Of a stretch of 34,947 nucleotides of DNA, positions 1-8,198 are shown piece after piece. Source of the stretch: Oscillospiraceae bacterium (GTDB lineage: Bacteria; Bacillota; Clostridia; Oscillospirales; Oscillospiraceae); the NCBI GenBank assembly GCA_017465025.1, contig JAFTXM010000095.1, positions 1-34,947 of the forward strand, written 5' to 3'. The notes beneath the pieces were generated by a model, which made no database searches, was not told the DNA's origin, and was given only the letters and a program-made list of their open reading frames with translations. Within the stretch, counting starts at the first letter, position 1. Each line of letters opens with the position of its first letter. The position numbers and the translations under genes are program-made.

Positions 1-711
1 ACCGCCACCAAGGGCTGGACCGAGCATGTTTTTCCCAACCAGAGCTTTGAAAGACTTCTTGAGGTCAAGGACATGCTGGATGAGGCCGGACTTATCCCCT
101 TTGCCATGAGCGGCCACACCAATCTCATGGACACCCAGCGCATCGGCGATTTCGTTAAGAACATCCGTATGGCCCACTTCTTCGGCTGTGACTATATCGT
201 CTCTTCCATCGGCGAGGCACACCTTGAGGACAAGGCCGTTGCCTCCAACGAGGTCGTGGCAGAGCATATCAAGGATCTGGTGCCTTACCTTGAAAAGTAT
301 GATATGAAGCTGGTTCTTGAGGTCCACGGCGATCACGGCACAGGCGTCATCCTCAAGGAAATAGCGGAGCTTGTAGGCTCCGAGCGGGTCATGGTCAACT
401 ATGACACCGCCAACGCCATCTTCTACGGCGATGTGAACGTGCCCGATGACTTTGCCGCCTGCATTGACAAGGTTGGTTACGTGCATCTCAAGGAAAAGGC
501 CGGCGGCCGTCAGGAGTGGGACTTCCCTGCACTGGGTAAGGGCTATGTCCAGTTTCCTGAGATTTTTGCCATGCTGGACGAGAAGGATAATCTCAGCCCC
601 TTCTCCATTGAGATAGAGTTTACCCAGGCTGGCCCCAAGGACCTGGACGAGATAAACAAGGCCGTCGTTGACTCTGCTGAGTATCTGCGTGCACAGGGCT
701 TTGAGTTTTAA
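1..711 (+). CDS. Sugar phosphate isomerase/epimerase (AP endonuclease 2-type TIM barrel), 5' end outside window
   Basis: The frame is open from the first base, so the N-terminus lies upstream of the window; 236 residues are visible. The product looks like a xylose-isomerase-like TIM-barrel enzyme of the IolE/IolI/hydroxypyruvate-isomerase type, which isomerises or epimerises sugars or inositol derivatives in the cytoplasm using a divalent metal. Metal-ligand-like elements appear in family order: the Glu of LVLEVHGD, the Asp of NYDTAN, the His of YVHLKEK and a late Glu in IEIEFT. It ends 9 bases before the Gfo/Idh/MocA gene, whose ribosome binding site (AAGGAG) overlaps the stop. That tight coupling to a sugar dehydrogenase is typical of inositol or sugar-acid catabolic operons. 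The exact substrate cannot be read from the sequence. Confidence 0.85.
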   Translation, partial: TATKGWTEHVFPNQSFERLLEVKDMLDEAGLIPFAMSGHTNLMDTQRIGDFVKNIRMAHFFGCDYIVSSIGEAHLEDKAVASNEVVAEHIKDLVPYLEKYDMKLVLEVHGDHGTGVILKEIAELVGSERVMVNYDTANAIFYGDVNVPDDFAACIDKVGYVHLKEKAGGRQEWDFPALGKGYVQFPEIFAMLDEKDNLSPFSIEIEFTQAGPKDLDEINKAVVDSAEYLRAQGFEF

Positions 712-720
712 GGAGCAGTC

Positions 721-1707
721 ATGAAGGAACTTAAAATCGGTCTGGTTGGCGTTGGCGGCATGGGCGCCGTCCACTTTGCCAACTTTCAGGAAATAGATGG
801 CTGCCGTGTGGCGGCTGTGGTGGGTTCATCCAAGCGTGCAAAGGACACTGCCGAAAAATGGGGTGTGCCCTGCTTTGAAAGCATTAGCGCCATGGTGGAA
901 AACTGCGATATAGACATCGTGGATGTCTGCACTCCTACCTATACTCACCATGATCTGGTCATGGAAAGCCTTAAGCTCAAAAAGCACACAATCTGTGAAA
1001 AGCCTATCGCCCTTTCCTATAAGGATGCCGAGGAAATGCTCGACGAGGCTGAAAAGCAGGGCGTACAGCTTTATATAGCTCAGGTTTTGCAGTACACCAA
1101 GGAAGTGGAGTATCTGCGTGAGGCAGTCAGAACAGAGTGCTTCGGCAAGCCTCTGGATGCCTACTTTGAGCGCCTTTCCGCCTGCCCCCAGTGGGCTATG
1201 GACGGCTGGCTCTTTGATGTGAACAAGTCCGGTCTTCTGCCCTATGACCTGCATATCCATGATCTTGACGTGATCGTCTCCCTTTTCGGCAAGCCTGAAA
1301 AGTTCAGCATCAGCTCCTGTCAGGGTGACGGCAAGAGCTATCCGGAGCAATTCCGCGCCCAGTACGACTATGGCAGGCTCCACGTGGGCGGCGAGGCCGC
1401 ATGGTTCAATGCCGATATTCCATGGACTGCCCGCTGGCGTGTCTACTTTGAAAACGGCATGATGATAAATGACGGCAATACTCTCACCGCCTATCAGTTC
1501 GGTTCCGAGCCCAAGGTCTATGACTGTACTGACGATGTGATGGTGTCCACCGGCATCAACGTACCTCCCTGCGGCTGGTACTACAATGAGCTCAAGCATT
1601 TTCTTGAGTGCGTCCGCGAAAACAAGCCCACGCCCTATGTGAGCCGTGAGCAGCTTCTGACCGTTATGGAACTTCTGGAGGAGATATCTGCACCATGGAG
1701 AAAATGA
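721..1707 (+). CDS. Gfo/Idh/MocA family NAD(P)-dependent oxidoreductase
   Basis: This is a 328-residue cytoplasmic sugar or inositol dehydrogenase-like protein. The N-terminal Rossmann fold shows GVGGMG at residues 10-15 for NAD(P) binding. The family EKP signature is at residues 93-95, with the Lys expected to assist catalysis. The C-terminal domain carries DLHIHDLD at residues 176-183, the usual place of the catalytic histidine. The length matches the family (about 330-380). The start is set by AAGGAG just upstream. It is translationally coupled to the isomerase before it, and its last 13 bases overlap the N-acetyltransferase gene. Dehydrogenase plus isomerase suggests a two-step sugar or cyclitol conversion; the substrate is unknown. 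Confidence 0.9.
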   Translation: MKELKIGLVGVGGMGAVHFANFQEIDGCRVAAVVGSSKRAKDTAEKWGVPCFESISAMVENCDIDIVDVCTPTYTHHDLVMESLKLKKHTICEKPIALSYKDAEEMLDEAEKQGVQLYIAQVLQYTKEVEYLREAVRTECFGKPLDAYFERLSACPQWAMDGWLFDVNKSGLLPYDLHIHDLDVIVSLFGKPEKFSISSCQGDGKSYPEQFRAQYDYGRLHVGGEAAWFNADIPWTARWRVYFENGMMINDGNTLTAYQFGSEPKVYDCTDDVMVSTGINVPPCGWYYNELKHFLECVRENKPTPYVSREQLLTVMELLEEISAPWRK

Positions 1708-2456
1708 AAGTAGAAAAGTATTTTAAGCGCATCGGCCTTGAAATGCCTGAGACTATAGTCCCCGACGGCCAGCTTCTCAAAAAGCTCCACTTTGCCCACT
1801 GCACTACCGTGCCTTACGAAAATCTGGACATTATCCGCGGCATCCCCCTCAGACTGGATGACGAGGGGCTCTATCAGAAAGTGGTGGAGGAAGGAAAGGG
1901 CGGCTACTGCTTTGAACTCAACGGCCTTTTTGCATGGCTTTTGAGGGAACTGGGCTACAAGGTCACGGAGTATGCCTCCCGCTACCTCCGCGGCGAAAGC
2001 TCCATCCCCATGCGCCGCCACAGGGTGCTTAGGGTTGAAGCCACAGACGGCGTGTACTGCGCGGATGTGGGCATTGGTGAGGTCTGCCCCCGCTATCCTC
2101 TCAAACTTGTTGAGGGCCTTGAGCAGCCCCAATTTGACGAGTGCTACCGCTTTGATAAGGACGAATTTCTCGGCTGGGTACTGATGGACTATTATAAGGG
2201 CCAGTGGCGGCAGTTCTATTCCTTCACGGAGGAACCCCAGCTGCCCCAGGACTATGTTGCCCTCAGCTGCTACTGCGAGAAGCACCCCGACTCTCCCTTC
2301 ATCCATGCGGAGATGTTCTCCCTCAAAACTGCCACAGGCCGCATCACGCTGGACGGTAATGTGTACAAGGAATTTAAGGACGGCGAAGTTACTGTAAAGG
2401 AACTGAGAGAGGATGAAATGCCCGCCGCCTATGCAAAGTTCGGCCTTGTAAAGTGA
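1695..2456 (+). CDS. nat: Arylamine N-acetyltransferase family protein
   Basis: A 253-residue cytoplasmic enzyme of the NAT family, which transfers acetyl from acetyl-CoA to arylamines or arylhydrazines. The catalytic triad is present in the expected spacing: Cys72 in GGYCFELN, His109 in MRRHRVLRV and Asp124 in ADVGIG. The early PYENLDI motif (residues 40-46) is also characteristic of the family. It overlaps the end of the oxidoreductase gene by 13 bases, so it belongs to the same transcript, and it is followed by a strong hairpin terminator. Its physiological acceptor is not evident; a role with the two sugar enzymes upstream is not obvious and may be coincidental co-transcription. Confidence 0.9.
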   Translation: MEKMKVEKYFKRIGLEMPETIVPDGQLLKKLHFAHCTTVPYENLDIIRGIPLRLDDEGLYQKVVEEGKGGYCFELNGLFAWLLRELGYKVTEYASRYLRGESSIPMRRHRVLRVEATDGVYCADVGIGEVCPRYPLKLVEGLEQPQFDECYRFDKDEFLGWVLMDYYKGQWRQFYSFTEEPQLPQDYVALSCYCEKHPDSPFIHAEMFSLKTATGRITLDGNVYKEFKDGEVTVKELREDEMPAAYAKFGLVK

Positions 2457-2458
2457 AC

Positions 2459-2491
2459 AAAAAAACCTGAGTTTTAAACTCAGGTTTTTTT
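2459..2491. terminator. Bidirectional intrinsic terminator
   Basis: CCTGAG and CTCAGG arms enclose a short TTTTAAA loop and are flanked by A and T runs on both sides. It lies between the convergent N-acetyltransferase and metallophosphoesterase genes, so it can end transcription from either strand. Confidence 0.9.
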
Positions 2492-3083
2492 ATATCTCCA
2501 ATTCGTATCTGCCGGAGGCATTTATAATTTGGGTGTCACCGCATTGAATGATACGCTGGAATTTGTTGCTGCCGTAGCTTTTGTGCACGTGCCCGTATAC
2601 CCAGTACTTGGGCTTGTATTTTTCAATCAGCTTCAAAAAGCACTCAAAGCCTCTGTGCGCAGGGTCGTCCTGATCGCCGTAGCCCTGAACAGGTGCGTGG
2701 CTCACAACTATGTCCACGCCGCCGGCTCTGAATAATTTAAATCTCAGCTTACGTATACGCCGGCGCATTTCCTTTTCTGTATACTGATGTGCGCCCAGAT
2801 TGTACCTCATGCAGCCGCCAAGCCCCAGAATACGAACGCCGTTTATAACCACCAGTTTGCCGTCAATACACTCGCAGCCCTCCGGCGGACGGTAGGCATA
2901 GCTTGCGTCGTGATTGCCGTGTACATACAAAAGCGGGCGATTAGCCATAGTAACAAGGAAACTCAGGTAGCTGGCCTTGAGATCACCTGCGGAAAGAATC
3001 ATGCTGTAGTCCTTGAGCATACCGGGCCTGTAATGATCCCAAAGATAAGTGCTCTCTTCGTCTGCTACCACGAGTATTTTCAC
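2490..3083 (-). CDS. Calcineurin-like metallophosphoesterase
   Basis: A 197-residue cytoplasmic protein with the metallophosphoesterase motif series: an N-terminal beta strand ending at Asp8, G33-D34 in SAGDLK, GNHD at 56-59, His129 in VVSHAP and GHVH at 164-167. These bind the two-metal centre in phosphodiesterases and phosphatases. The first motif is D-x-E rather than the usual D-x-H, a substitution worth noting. There is no signal peptide. Its start overlaps the end of the upstream BMP/ParB-like fusion gene by 4 bases, so the two are translationally coupled. The substrate is unknown; similar small proteins are often annotated only as phosphoesterases. Confidence 0.88.
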   Translation of the reverse strand: MKILVVADEESTYLWDHYRPGMLKDYSMILSAGDLKASYLSFLVTMANRPLLYVHGNHDASYAYRPPEGCECIDGKLVVINGVRILGLGGCMRYNLGAHQYTEKEMRRRIRKLRFKLFRAGGVDIVVSHAPVQGYGDQDDPAHRGFECFLKLIEKYKPKYWVYGHVHKSYGSNKFQRIIQCGDTQIINASGRYELEI

Positions 3084-5029
3084 GCCTTGCTTTCCTCTCT
3101 TTCTGTTGTTTCATCCAAAGGGATGATGCCAAGGAGCTTCACCATGTCCACAGAGTGGGGGAGAAGCTGGTCAAAGCCGGGGAGAGAGCCGTCCACATTG
3201 TCGCAGAACCAGTCCATCTCCATCAGCTCTTCTGCGTTGGGTTCGGTTTCTCCGCTGAAACGAAGAATACCGTTCTGGTCGTACACCGGGGTCTTGAAGG
3301 GGGAAATCTCACCCTTTATGATTCCGGCTTTGAGTATTTCGGCCAGCGCTCTCACGCCGCTGGGCAGATCGGGGCTCAGCTGTACGTTTATAACACCGCT
3401 GCCCATGCCCCACCAGTAGTTTATGGCTCTGTCACTGTGTACATTGCCGAGGGCACCGTTCATGTGCGCCAGCACGACCCTTTCATAGAAAGTGCCCCAA
3501 TCCCAGTATGGCACAGCCAGAGGCTGCATACTGCCGTCATCCAGAAGCTTGTATGTGCCCCACTCATAGGCTCTGTGGGAATAAATCGGATTTGCGGCAT
3601 CCCGGTTTGAGATAACGGTTATTCCTTCGCCCACAAATTCCAGCAGGGGGTCGCCTTCCGTGCAGGACCAGAGAAGCTTGACCCTTGCCCGTGGATTTGT
3701 CATGCGCACACCCAGAGCAAAGGCGTTGATGCTGGCGGGAACACCGTAAATGGGGTAGTTTGCCACATAGCCCACCACGTCGCTGTCTGCCATAGCGCCA
3801 GCAATAGCGCCGGTTATGAACTTGGCTTCGTAAATGCGGCTGTAGTAGGTGCGGACACCTGCATAATGGCGGTACAGCGCGCAGTTGAAAAGCTTTACTT
3901 CAGGGTGCTCTGCCGCTATGCGGCGGCAGGCGTCCATCATAGGGGGCGTTGTGGCGAAGATAAGCTCTGCGCCCTCTGCCACGGCCTTCTCCATTGCGGA
4001 AATATAGTCCTTGTCAAAGGCGTTGTATACCCTTATATCCACGCGTTTTCCAAGCCGATTTTCGAGATTTTCCCTGCCCAGTTCGTGGGCGCGGGTCCAT
4101 GCGCTGGTAGCCGGGTCAAAGGCGTATATGAAGGCCACGGAACAGTGTTCCAGTTTGCCCACACCGAAAAGCTTTGTCATCAGACTCTGCTCCAGCTGCT
4201 CAGGGTCAGTACTCAGCTCAAGGGGCAGCTTTTCAAGCTGCGTCTTTACATCGGCCCACATGCCGGAGAGGTTTTTTGTAAGCTCCGCGACGCTCTGATC
4301 CTTGATCTCCTGAAAGCTGAAAAGCTCAAGCATGGAAAGAAGCGCTTCGCAGGGCAGAATGTCCAGCTTTTCGCTGTTGACCTTTTCAAAGGCTGTGCTG
4401 AAATGGGACAGGCCGGCGGAGAAGCTTCTGCGCTCATCCTCTGTCCACACATGACCCGGCTCAAAGCCCAGTGCGGCGTGGAGCTTGGCGTACTGCCCCC
4501 TGTGCCGAAACTGCACCCGGTACAGTCCTGCCAGCTGGTAAAAGCTCATAAACTCATAATAAACCTGTACATCGTGGTCTTTGGAGTATTCCGGAACTAT
4601 TCTTGTGACCACTGCGGGAATGGTGGCCGCGCCGTAGCTTTTCAGAACGCTTGCCCGCTTGTTGCCCTCCTGCACATAAAAGCGGCCCATGTATTCAAAG
4701 CACACTATCGGGTCGCGTATGCCCTCGTCGCTGAGATGAGCGTCACAAAGGCTTATCCACTTTGTCGCAAATTCGCTGTCCTCGTCCAGAATGGGCATGA
4801 AGTTTGCAGCCAGTGCGGAAACGCGGCCCGCGCTCTTTACGCCTATGATAAGCTCGGACGGCACGTTCACTATGCCCAGCTTCACACGGCCGGAAACAGT
4901 GGATTCATCCAGAATATCGTCCAGCACCGGCGGGAAGGGGTGCTCGCCGCGGTTTATGGCGTTTTTATAGTACTTCTGCCCAAGCTTGTAAGCATTATTA
5001 TATTGATTAACAGCTTCTTGTCTGTTCAT
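3080..5029 (-). CDS. ParB-like domain / BMP (PnrA-like) ligand-binding domain fusion protein
   Basis: A 649-residue protein. The start is the ATG at 5029, which has GGAGG 8-9 bases upstream; an upstream in-frame start lacks such a site. The N-terminal part (about residues 50-145) resembles a ParB/sulfiredoxin-type fold, with the EGNKR box at 121-125 in a 'you must supply this value to be accepted' context. A helical linker spans roughly 150-290. The C-terminal part (about 296-615) resembles the BMP/PnrA/Med family of periplasmic-type ligand-binding proteins. No signal peptide or lipobox is present, so the binding domain should be cytoplasmic, as in the Bacillus Med protein. It is co-transcribed with a metallophosphoesterase. 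Function is unknown; a ligand-sensing regulator is a reasonable guess. Confidence 0.8.
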   Translation of the reverse strand: MNRQEAVNQYNNAYKLGQKYYKNAINRGEHPFPPVLDDILDESTVSGRVKLGIVNVPSELIIGVKSAGRVSALAANFMPILDEDSEFATKWISLCDAHLSDEGIRDPIVCFEYMGRFYVQEGNKRASVLKSYGAATIPAVVTRIVPEYSKDHDVQVYYEFMSFYQLAGLYRVQFRHRGQYAKLHAALGFEPGHVWTEDERRSFSAGLSHFSTAFEKVNSEKLDILPCEALLSMLELFSFQEIKDQSVAELTKNLSGMWADVKTQLEKLPLELSTDPEQLEQSLMTKLFGVGKLEHCSVAFIYAFDPATSAWTRAHELGRENLENRLGKRVDIRVYNAFDKDYISAMEKAVAEGAELIFATTPPMMDACRRIAAEHPEVKLFNCALYRHYAGVRTYYSRIYEAKFITGAIAGAMADSDVVGYVANYPIYGVPASINAFALGVRMTNPRARVKLLWSCTEGDPLLEFVGEGITVISNRDAANPIYSHRAYEWGTYKLLDDGSMQPLAVPYWDWGTFYERVVLAHMNGALGNVHSDRAINYWWGMGSGVINVQLSPDLPSGVRALAEILKAGIIKGEISPFKTPVYDQNGILRFSGETEPNAEELMEMDWFCDNVDGSLPGFDQLLPHSVDMVKLLGIIPLDETTEREESKA

Positions 5030-5061
5030 GATTTTTCCTCCAAAAGGTTTTTGCTCCCTGC

Positions 5062-5090
5062 ATATTAGCATAATAAGCCTGAAAAGGCAA
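5062..5090 (-). promoter_or_regulatory. Promoter of the ParB/BMP fusion - phosphoesterase operon
   Basis: On the minus strand TTGCCT (5085-5090) is followed after exactly 17 bases by TAATAT (5062-5067). It sits about 35 bases upstream of the GGAGG and start at 5029. The opposite strand carries another promoter a few bases away, so this is a divergent promoter pair. Confidence 0.6.
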
Positions 5091-5106
5091 ATGAATTGTG
5101 CGTTAC

Positions 5107-5135
5107 TTGCAAATAAGCCACTCTTGGGATATAAT
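5107..5135 (+). promoter_or_regulatory. Promoter of the GT39-type glycosyltransferase gene
   Basis: TTGCAA (5107-5112), a 17-base spacer and a perfect TATAAT (5130-5135), giving a short leader before the GGAGGAG ribosome binding site at 5159. Confidence 0.75.
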
Positions 5136-5168
5136 AAGCTTTACGGCAGATTTCCAACGGAGGAGCGC

Positions 5169-6719
5169 ATGGATAAACTTCAAAATTCAAAGGAAAAATT
5201 AAAATATGGACGGCTGTGCTTCTGGCTCATTCTGGCGCTGGGCATTTTTGCACGGGCCTTTCAGTTCGGCAGCATCCCTGCCGGGATAAATCAGGACGAG
5301 GCATTTGCCGCTTACGAGGCCTGGTCGCTTTTGAAATACGGGGTGGACACGGCGGGCTACCATAATCCCGTGTACCTCACCGCATGGGGCAGCGGTATGA
5401 ACGCCCTTGAAAGCTATCTCATGATGCCATTTATTGCCCTTTTCGGCCTTGAGGTCTGGGCTATCCGTATGCCCCAGCTCATAGTTGCCATACTGAGCAT
5501 CTGGGTGGTCTATCTTCTTGTGCGCCGCCTTGTGAACGAAAAGGCCGGGCTTATCGCCATGCTGATGCTGGCCATCTGCCCCTGGCATATCCTCATGTCC
5601 CGCTGGGGGCTTGAGTCCAATATGGCGCCGGGCTTTCTCCTCTTTGGCCTGTACTTTTTTGTGAAGGGCCTTGAAAAGCCTGAATTTCTCCCGCTGTCGG
5701 CTTTGATGTACGGCCTTTCTCTCTATGCCTACGCAACCTACTGGATTTATATTCCCTTTATCATCCTTTTCCAGCTTATCTATGCCATAGCCTGCGGGAA
5801 GATACGCTTTGACAGGTATCTTGTGCTATCCGGCGTGGTTCTGGCTGCTCTGGCAACGCCGCTGCTGCTGTTTCTCGCTATAAATAACGGCTACATGGAG
5901 GAGATAATTCTTCCCTTCATGTCAATTCCCAAAATCCTCTATATGCGCACAAGCGAGATAAGTTTTGAGGAAAAAGCCAGAAAGCTTGAGCTTATTAAGG
6001 ATATCTTTGTTGAACAAAGTGACGGCTGGATATGGAACAGCCCTTCAAAATTCGGCCTTTTCTATTTTATCTCTGCGCCCTTTGCCATCTTCGGCCTTTG
6101 CTACTGTATAGTACGCATAGTAAAATGCATCCGTGAAAAGCGCTTCTGCCCTGAAGTTTTCGTGCTCATTCAGCTTCTTATCGCCCTGCCTCAGCTCATT
6201 CTGGTGAAGATAAACGTAAATAAGGTCAATATTCTCTTTATCCCCATTGTTATCCTCATTGCGCTGGGCATATATTTTGCCTGCTCGCTGACCTTCCGCC
6301 ATGTGCTGACCGCGGTTATAGGCATATACCTTGTGCTCTTTGCCGGATTTGAGCATTATTATTTCACCGAGTATAATGATGAGTGCAATCCCCATTTTGA
6401 CTACGGCATGGAGGAGGCGCTGGAGCTTGCCATGGAAAAAGGCGACAGGGTCTACTTTGAGCCGGGCACCTATTATCCCAAAATCCTTTTTTACACCGAG
6501 TACCCTGTGGAGCAGTTCCGTGAGGAGGTAGACTATCTTTTCTACCCCTCGCCCTACCTTGTGGCGGTGGAATTCGGGCGCTTCAGCCTGTGGTACAATC
6601 CCCATATGCCCGACCCCACCGGCGCTTATGTGCTTCGCACCGGGGTGGATATGGGCGTGCTGGCGGAAGAAGGCTTCACCCTTGAGCAATTCGGCGTTTA
6701 TACCGTAGCATATAAGTAA
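5169..6719 (+). CDS. Membrane glycosyltransferase, GT39/PMT-like (ArnT-type fold)
   Basis: A 516-residue polytopic membrane protein. The ATG at 5169 is chosen because GGAGGAG precedes it at good spacing; the reading frame is open further upstream across the promoter. After the first membrane segment comes NQDEA (residues 41-45), whose acidic pair matches the extracytoplasmic catalytic Asp-Glu of PMT/ArnT-like C-type glycosyltransferases. Several hydrophobic segments follow (roughly 84-125, 130-260 and 320-430), and a soluble C-terminal domain of about 90 residues closes the protein. Such enzymes move sugars from polyprenyl-phosphate donors to proteins, lipids or polymers on the outer membrane face. 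Acceptor and donor are unknown, and no other glycan genes flank it. Confidence 0.82.
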   Translation: MDKLQNSKEKLKYGRLCFWLILALGIFARAFQFGSIPAGINQDEAFAAYEAWSLLKYGVDTAGYHNPVYLTAWGSGMNALESYLMMPFIALFGLEVWAIRMPQLIVAILSIWVVYLLVRRLVNEKAGLIAMLMLAICPWHILMSRWGLESNMAPGFLLFGLYFFVKGLEKPEFLPLSALMYGLSLYAYATYWIYIPFIILFQLIYAIACGKIRFDRYLVLSGVVLAALATPLLLFLAINNGYMEEIILPFMSIPKILYMRTSEISFEEKARKLELIKDIFVEQSDGWIWNSPSKFGLFYFISAPFAIFGLCYCIVRIVKCIREKRFCPEVFVLIQLLIALPQLILVKINVNKVNILFIPIVILIALGIYFACSLTFRHVLTAVIGIYLVLFAGFEHYYFTEYNDECNPHFDYGMEEALELAMEKGDRVYFEPGTYYPKILFYTEYPVEQFREEVDYLFYPSPYLVAVEFGRFSLWYNPHMPDPTGAYVLRTGVDMGVLAEEGFTLEQFGVYTVAYK

Positions 6720-6741
6720 ATTTGAATATTCTGCACATAAT

Positions 6742-6769
6742 AAAACCATCTTTATAAGGAGATGGTTTT
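6742..6769 (+). promoter_or_regulatory. Hairpin holding the next gene's ribosome binding site in its loop
   Basis: AAAACCATC (6742-6750) and GATGGTTTT (6761-6769) form a perfect 9-bp stem. The 10-base loop contains most of AAGGAG (6756-6761), the ribosome binding site of the gene starting at 6774. The stem is followed by T-rich sequence, so it could also act as a weak terminator for the glycosyltransferase gene. Either reading implies control of the downstream small gene. Confidence 0.55.
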
Positions 6770-6773
6770 TATT

Positions 6774-7208
6774 ATGATAGAACAGGACACCATAAGACTT
6801 CTGCGGGAATGTGATGCGGGCGTAAAAATGGGCATAGACTCCATAGAACAGGTCATTGACGATGTGCAAAGCGAGCTTTTCAAACAGATCCTCACCGACA
6901 GCTGCAAAGAGCATAAGCAGCTTTCAAGCGAGATAGCAAACGAGCTGCATCGCTTCTGTGACGAAGGGAAAAGCCCCAACCCCATTGCAAAGGGAATGTC
7001 GTGGATCAAGACCAATATGAAGCTTGGCATGGACGACTCGGATAAGACTGTTGCCTGCCTCATGACCGACGGCTGCAACATGGGCGTAAAATCCCTGAGT
7101 ATGTATCTCAACCAGTACAAGGCTGCCGAGGAAAAGGCCAAGGACATCGCCAAAAAGTTGATTGCAATGGAAGAAAAACTGGCAGTGGATATCCGCCAGT
7201 TCCTTTGA
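6774..7208 (+). CDS. Small alpha-helical protein, ferritin-like/DUF2383-like
   Basis: A 144-residue, entirely helical, soluble protein. The ATG at 6774 is preferred over the ATG at 6762, because AAGGAG directly abuts the latter. The helices carry Glu/His pairs, for example E46-H47 and later Glu residues (E119, E120, E133, E134), in the style of ferritin-like four-helix proteins. The composition and length resemble Clostridial proteins annotated as ferritin-like or DUF2383-like. I cannot confirm a metal site. It follows the glycosyltransferase by 54 bases and is closed by a strong bidirectional terminator. Its ribosome binding site lies in a hairpin loop, suggesting translational control. Confidence 0.7.
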   Translation: MIEQDTIRLLRECDAGVKMGIDSIEQVIDDVQSELFKQILTDSCKEHKQLSSEIANELHRFCDEGKSPNPIAKGMSWIKTNMKLGMDDSDKTVACLMTDGCNMGVKSLSMYLNQYKAAEEKAKDIAKKLIAMEEKLAVDIRQFL

Positions 7209-7215
7209 GAATATT

Positions 7216-7252
7216 AAAACACCCATATCCTGAGGCGGAATATGGGTGTTTT
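7216..7252. terminator. Bidirectional intrinsic terminator
   Basis: A perfect 13-bp stem (AAAACACCCATAT at 7216-7228 with its complement at 7240-7252) and an 11-base loop, with A/T runs at both ends. It separates the convergent ferritin-like and AEC transporter genes. Confidence 0.92.
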
Positions 7253-7286
7253 ACATAATTAGATATACATATTACGGTTTACATAA

Positions 7287-8186
7287 TCAAACAAGGAAGC
7301 TTGTCCACATAGGTATACTCACGGCAGACAGCGCAGTGGACAGGAAGATGAGCTTTGCGGATAAAGCCCGGTTGCCGCCGTAGATAGTGCAGAGCATGGT
7401 GGAATTGGTGGCGGCGGGCATAGCGGCTATCAGCACCAGCATACCGCGGATAGTCTCATCCACGTTCAGCAGCCCCGTCAGCAGATATACGACCGCCGCA
7501 AGTCCGAAGAGGCGTATGATAATATAGGGGATGGCGCGCCACTCGGTAAACATATCCTTCAGCGGTACGCTGCCCAGAACAGAGCCTATCACCAGCATAG
7601 CACAGGGGGATGTGGCCTGTCCGATGAAGGCGGTGGCGTTTGTGATGACCTGAGGTACAGGTACTTTCAGCGCGTACAGCACCGTTGCGATTGCACCTGC
7701 CACAAAAGGCGGATTGAATATCTTCCTGAACGATGCTTTTCCGCAGAGCAGGAACACTCCCAGAGAGAAGCACACCAGATTATAGACGATGCACATTACC
7801 GAGGCATAAAACTCCGCGCTTGCGCCAAGGGCGGCGGCGCACACGGGGATTCCCATGTAGGTGGCATTGCTGCAAAGTATCTCGAACATATAAACGCCGG
7901 CATCATCTTTGGGCGCTTTCAGCAGCCTGACCGTTATCACAGCCACAAGGCCGCAGAGAGCGAAAAAGGCCAGGGAAAGCCAGATGGCGGTAAACATCTG
8001 CCGGTTGTTAACGCCGGCATCGGAGCTGACAATGGCGCTGAAAAGATAGAAGGGGAGAATGACCTTGACCACCACGTTGGACATTGCAGAGGCGGTGTCC
8101 TCGTTCATTACTTTCAGCTTACGGCACACAAAGCCTGTGGCGATGGCAAAGAATATAACTATTATCTGATTTGTAGCTGGTGACAT
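7287..8186 (-). CDS. AEC family (auxin efflux carrier-like) transporter
   Basis: A 299-residue integral membrane protein with about ten hydrophobic segments arranged as two halves, as expected for the AEC/bile-acid-sodium-symporter fold. Members export or import organic acids such as malate or malonate, or auxin in plants. The N-terminal segment and the conserved first-half region (LPFYLFSAIVSS, about residues 40-51) fit the family. The start at 8186 is supported by AAGGAG on the minus strand 8 bases upstream. That site overlaps the stop of the aldo/keto reductase gene, so the two genes form an operon with a 12-base gap. The substrate is not deducible; the redox partner gene hints at a small organic acid or carbonyl compound. 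Confidence 0.85.
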   Translation of the reverse strand: MSPATNQIIVIFFAIATGFVCRKLKVMNEDTASAMSNVVVKVILPFYLFSAIVSSDAGVNNRQMFTAIWLSLAFFALCGLVAVITVRLLKAPKDDAGVYMFEILCSNATYMGIPVCAAALGASAEFYASVMCIVYNLVCFSLGVFLLCGKASFRKIFNPPFVAGAIATVLYALKVPVPQVITNATAFIGQATSPCAMLVIGSVLGSVPLKDMFTEWRAIPYIIIRLFGLAAVVYLLTGLLNVDETIRGMLVLIAAMPAATNSTMLCTIYGGNRALSAKLIFLSTALSAVSIPMWTSFLV

Positions 8187-8198
8187 TATGTAAACTCC

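Noticed and set aside
3866-5068. Plus-strand frame opposite the ParB/BMP fusion
   Set aside because: Cys/His-rich shadow frame without family features; the minus-strand gene has good domains and start signals.
5028-5168. Longer N-terminus for the glycosyltransferase
   Set aside because: The extension crosses both divergent promoters and has no ribosome binding site, whereas 5169 has GGAGGAG.
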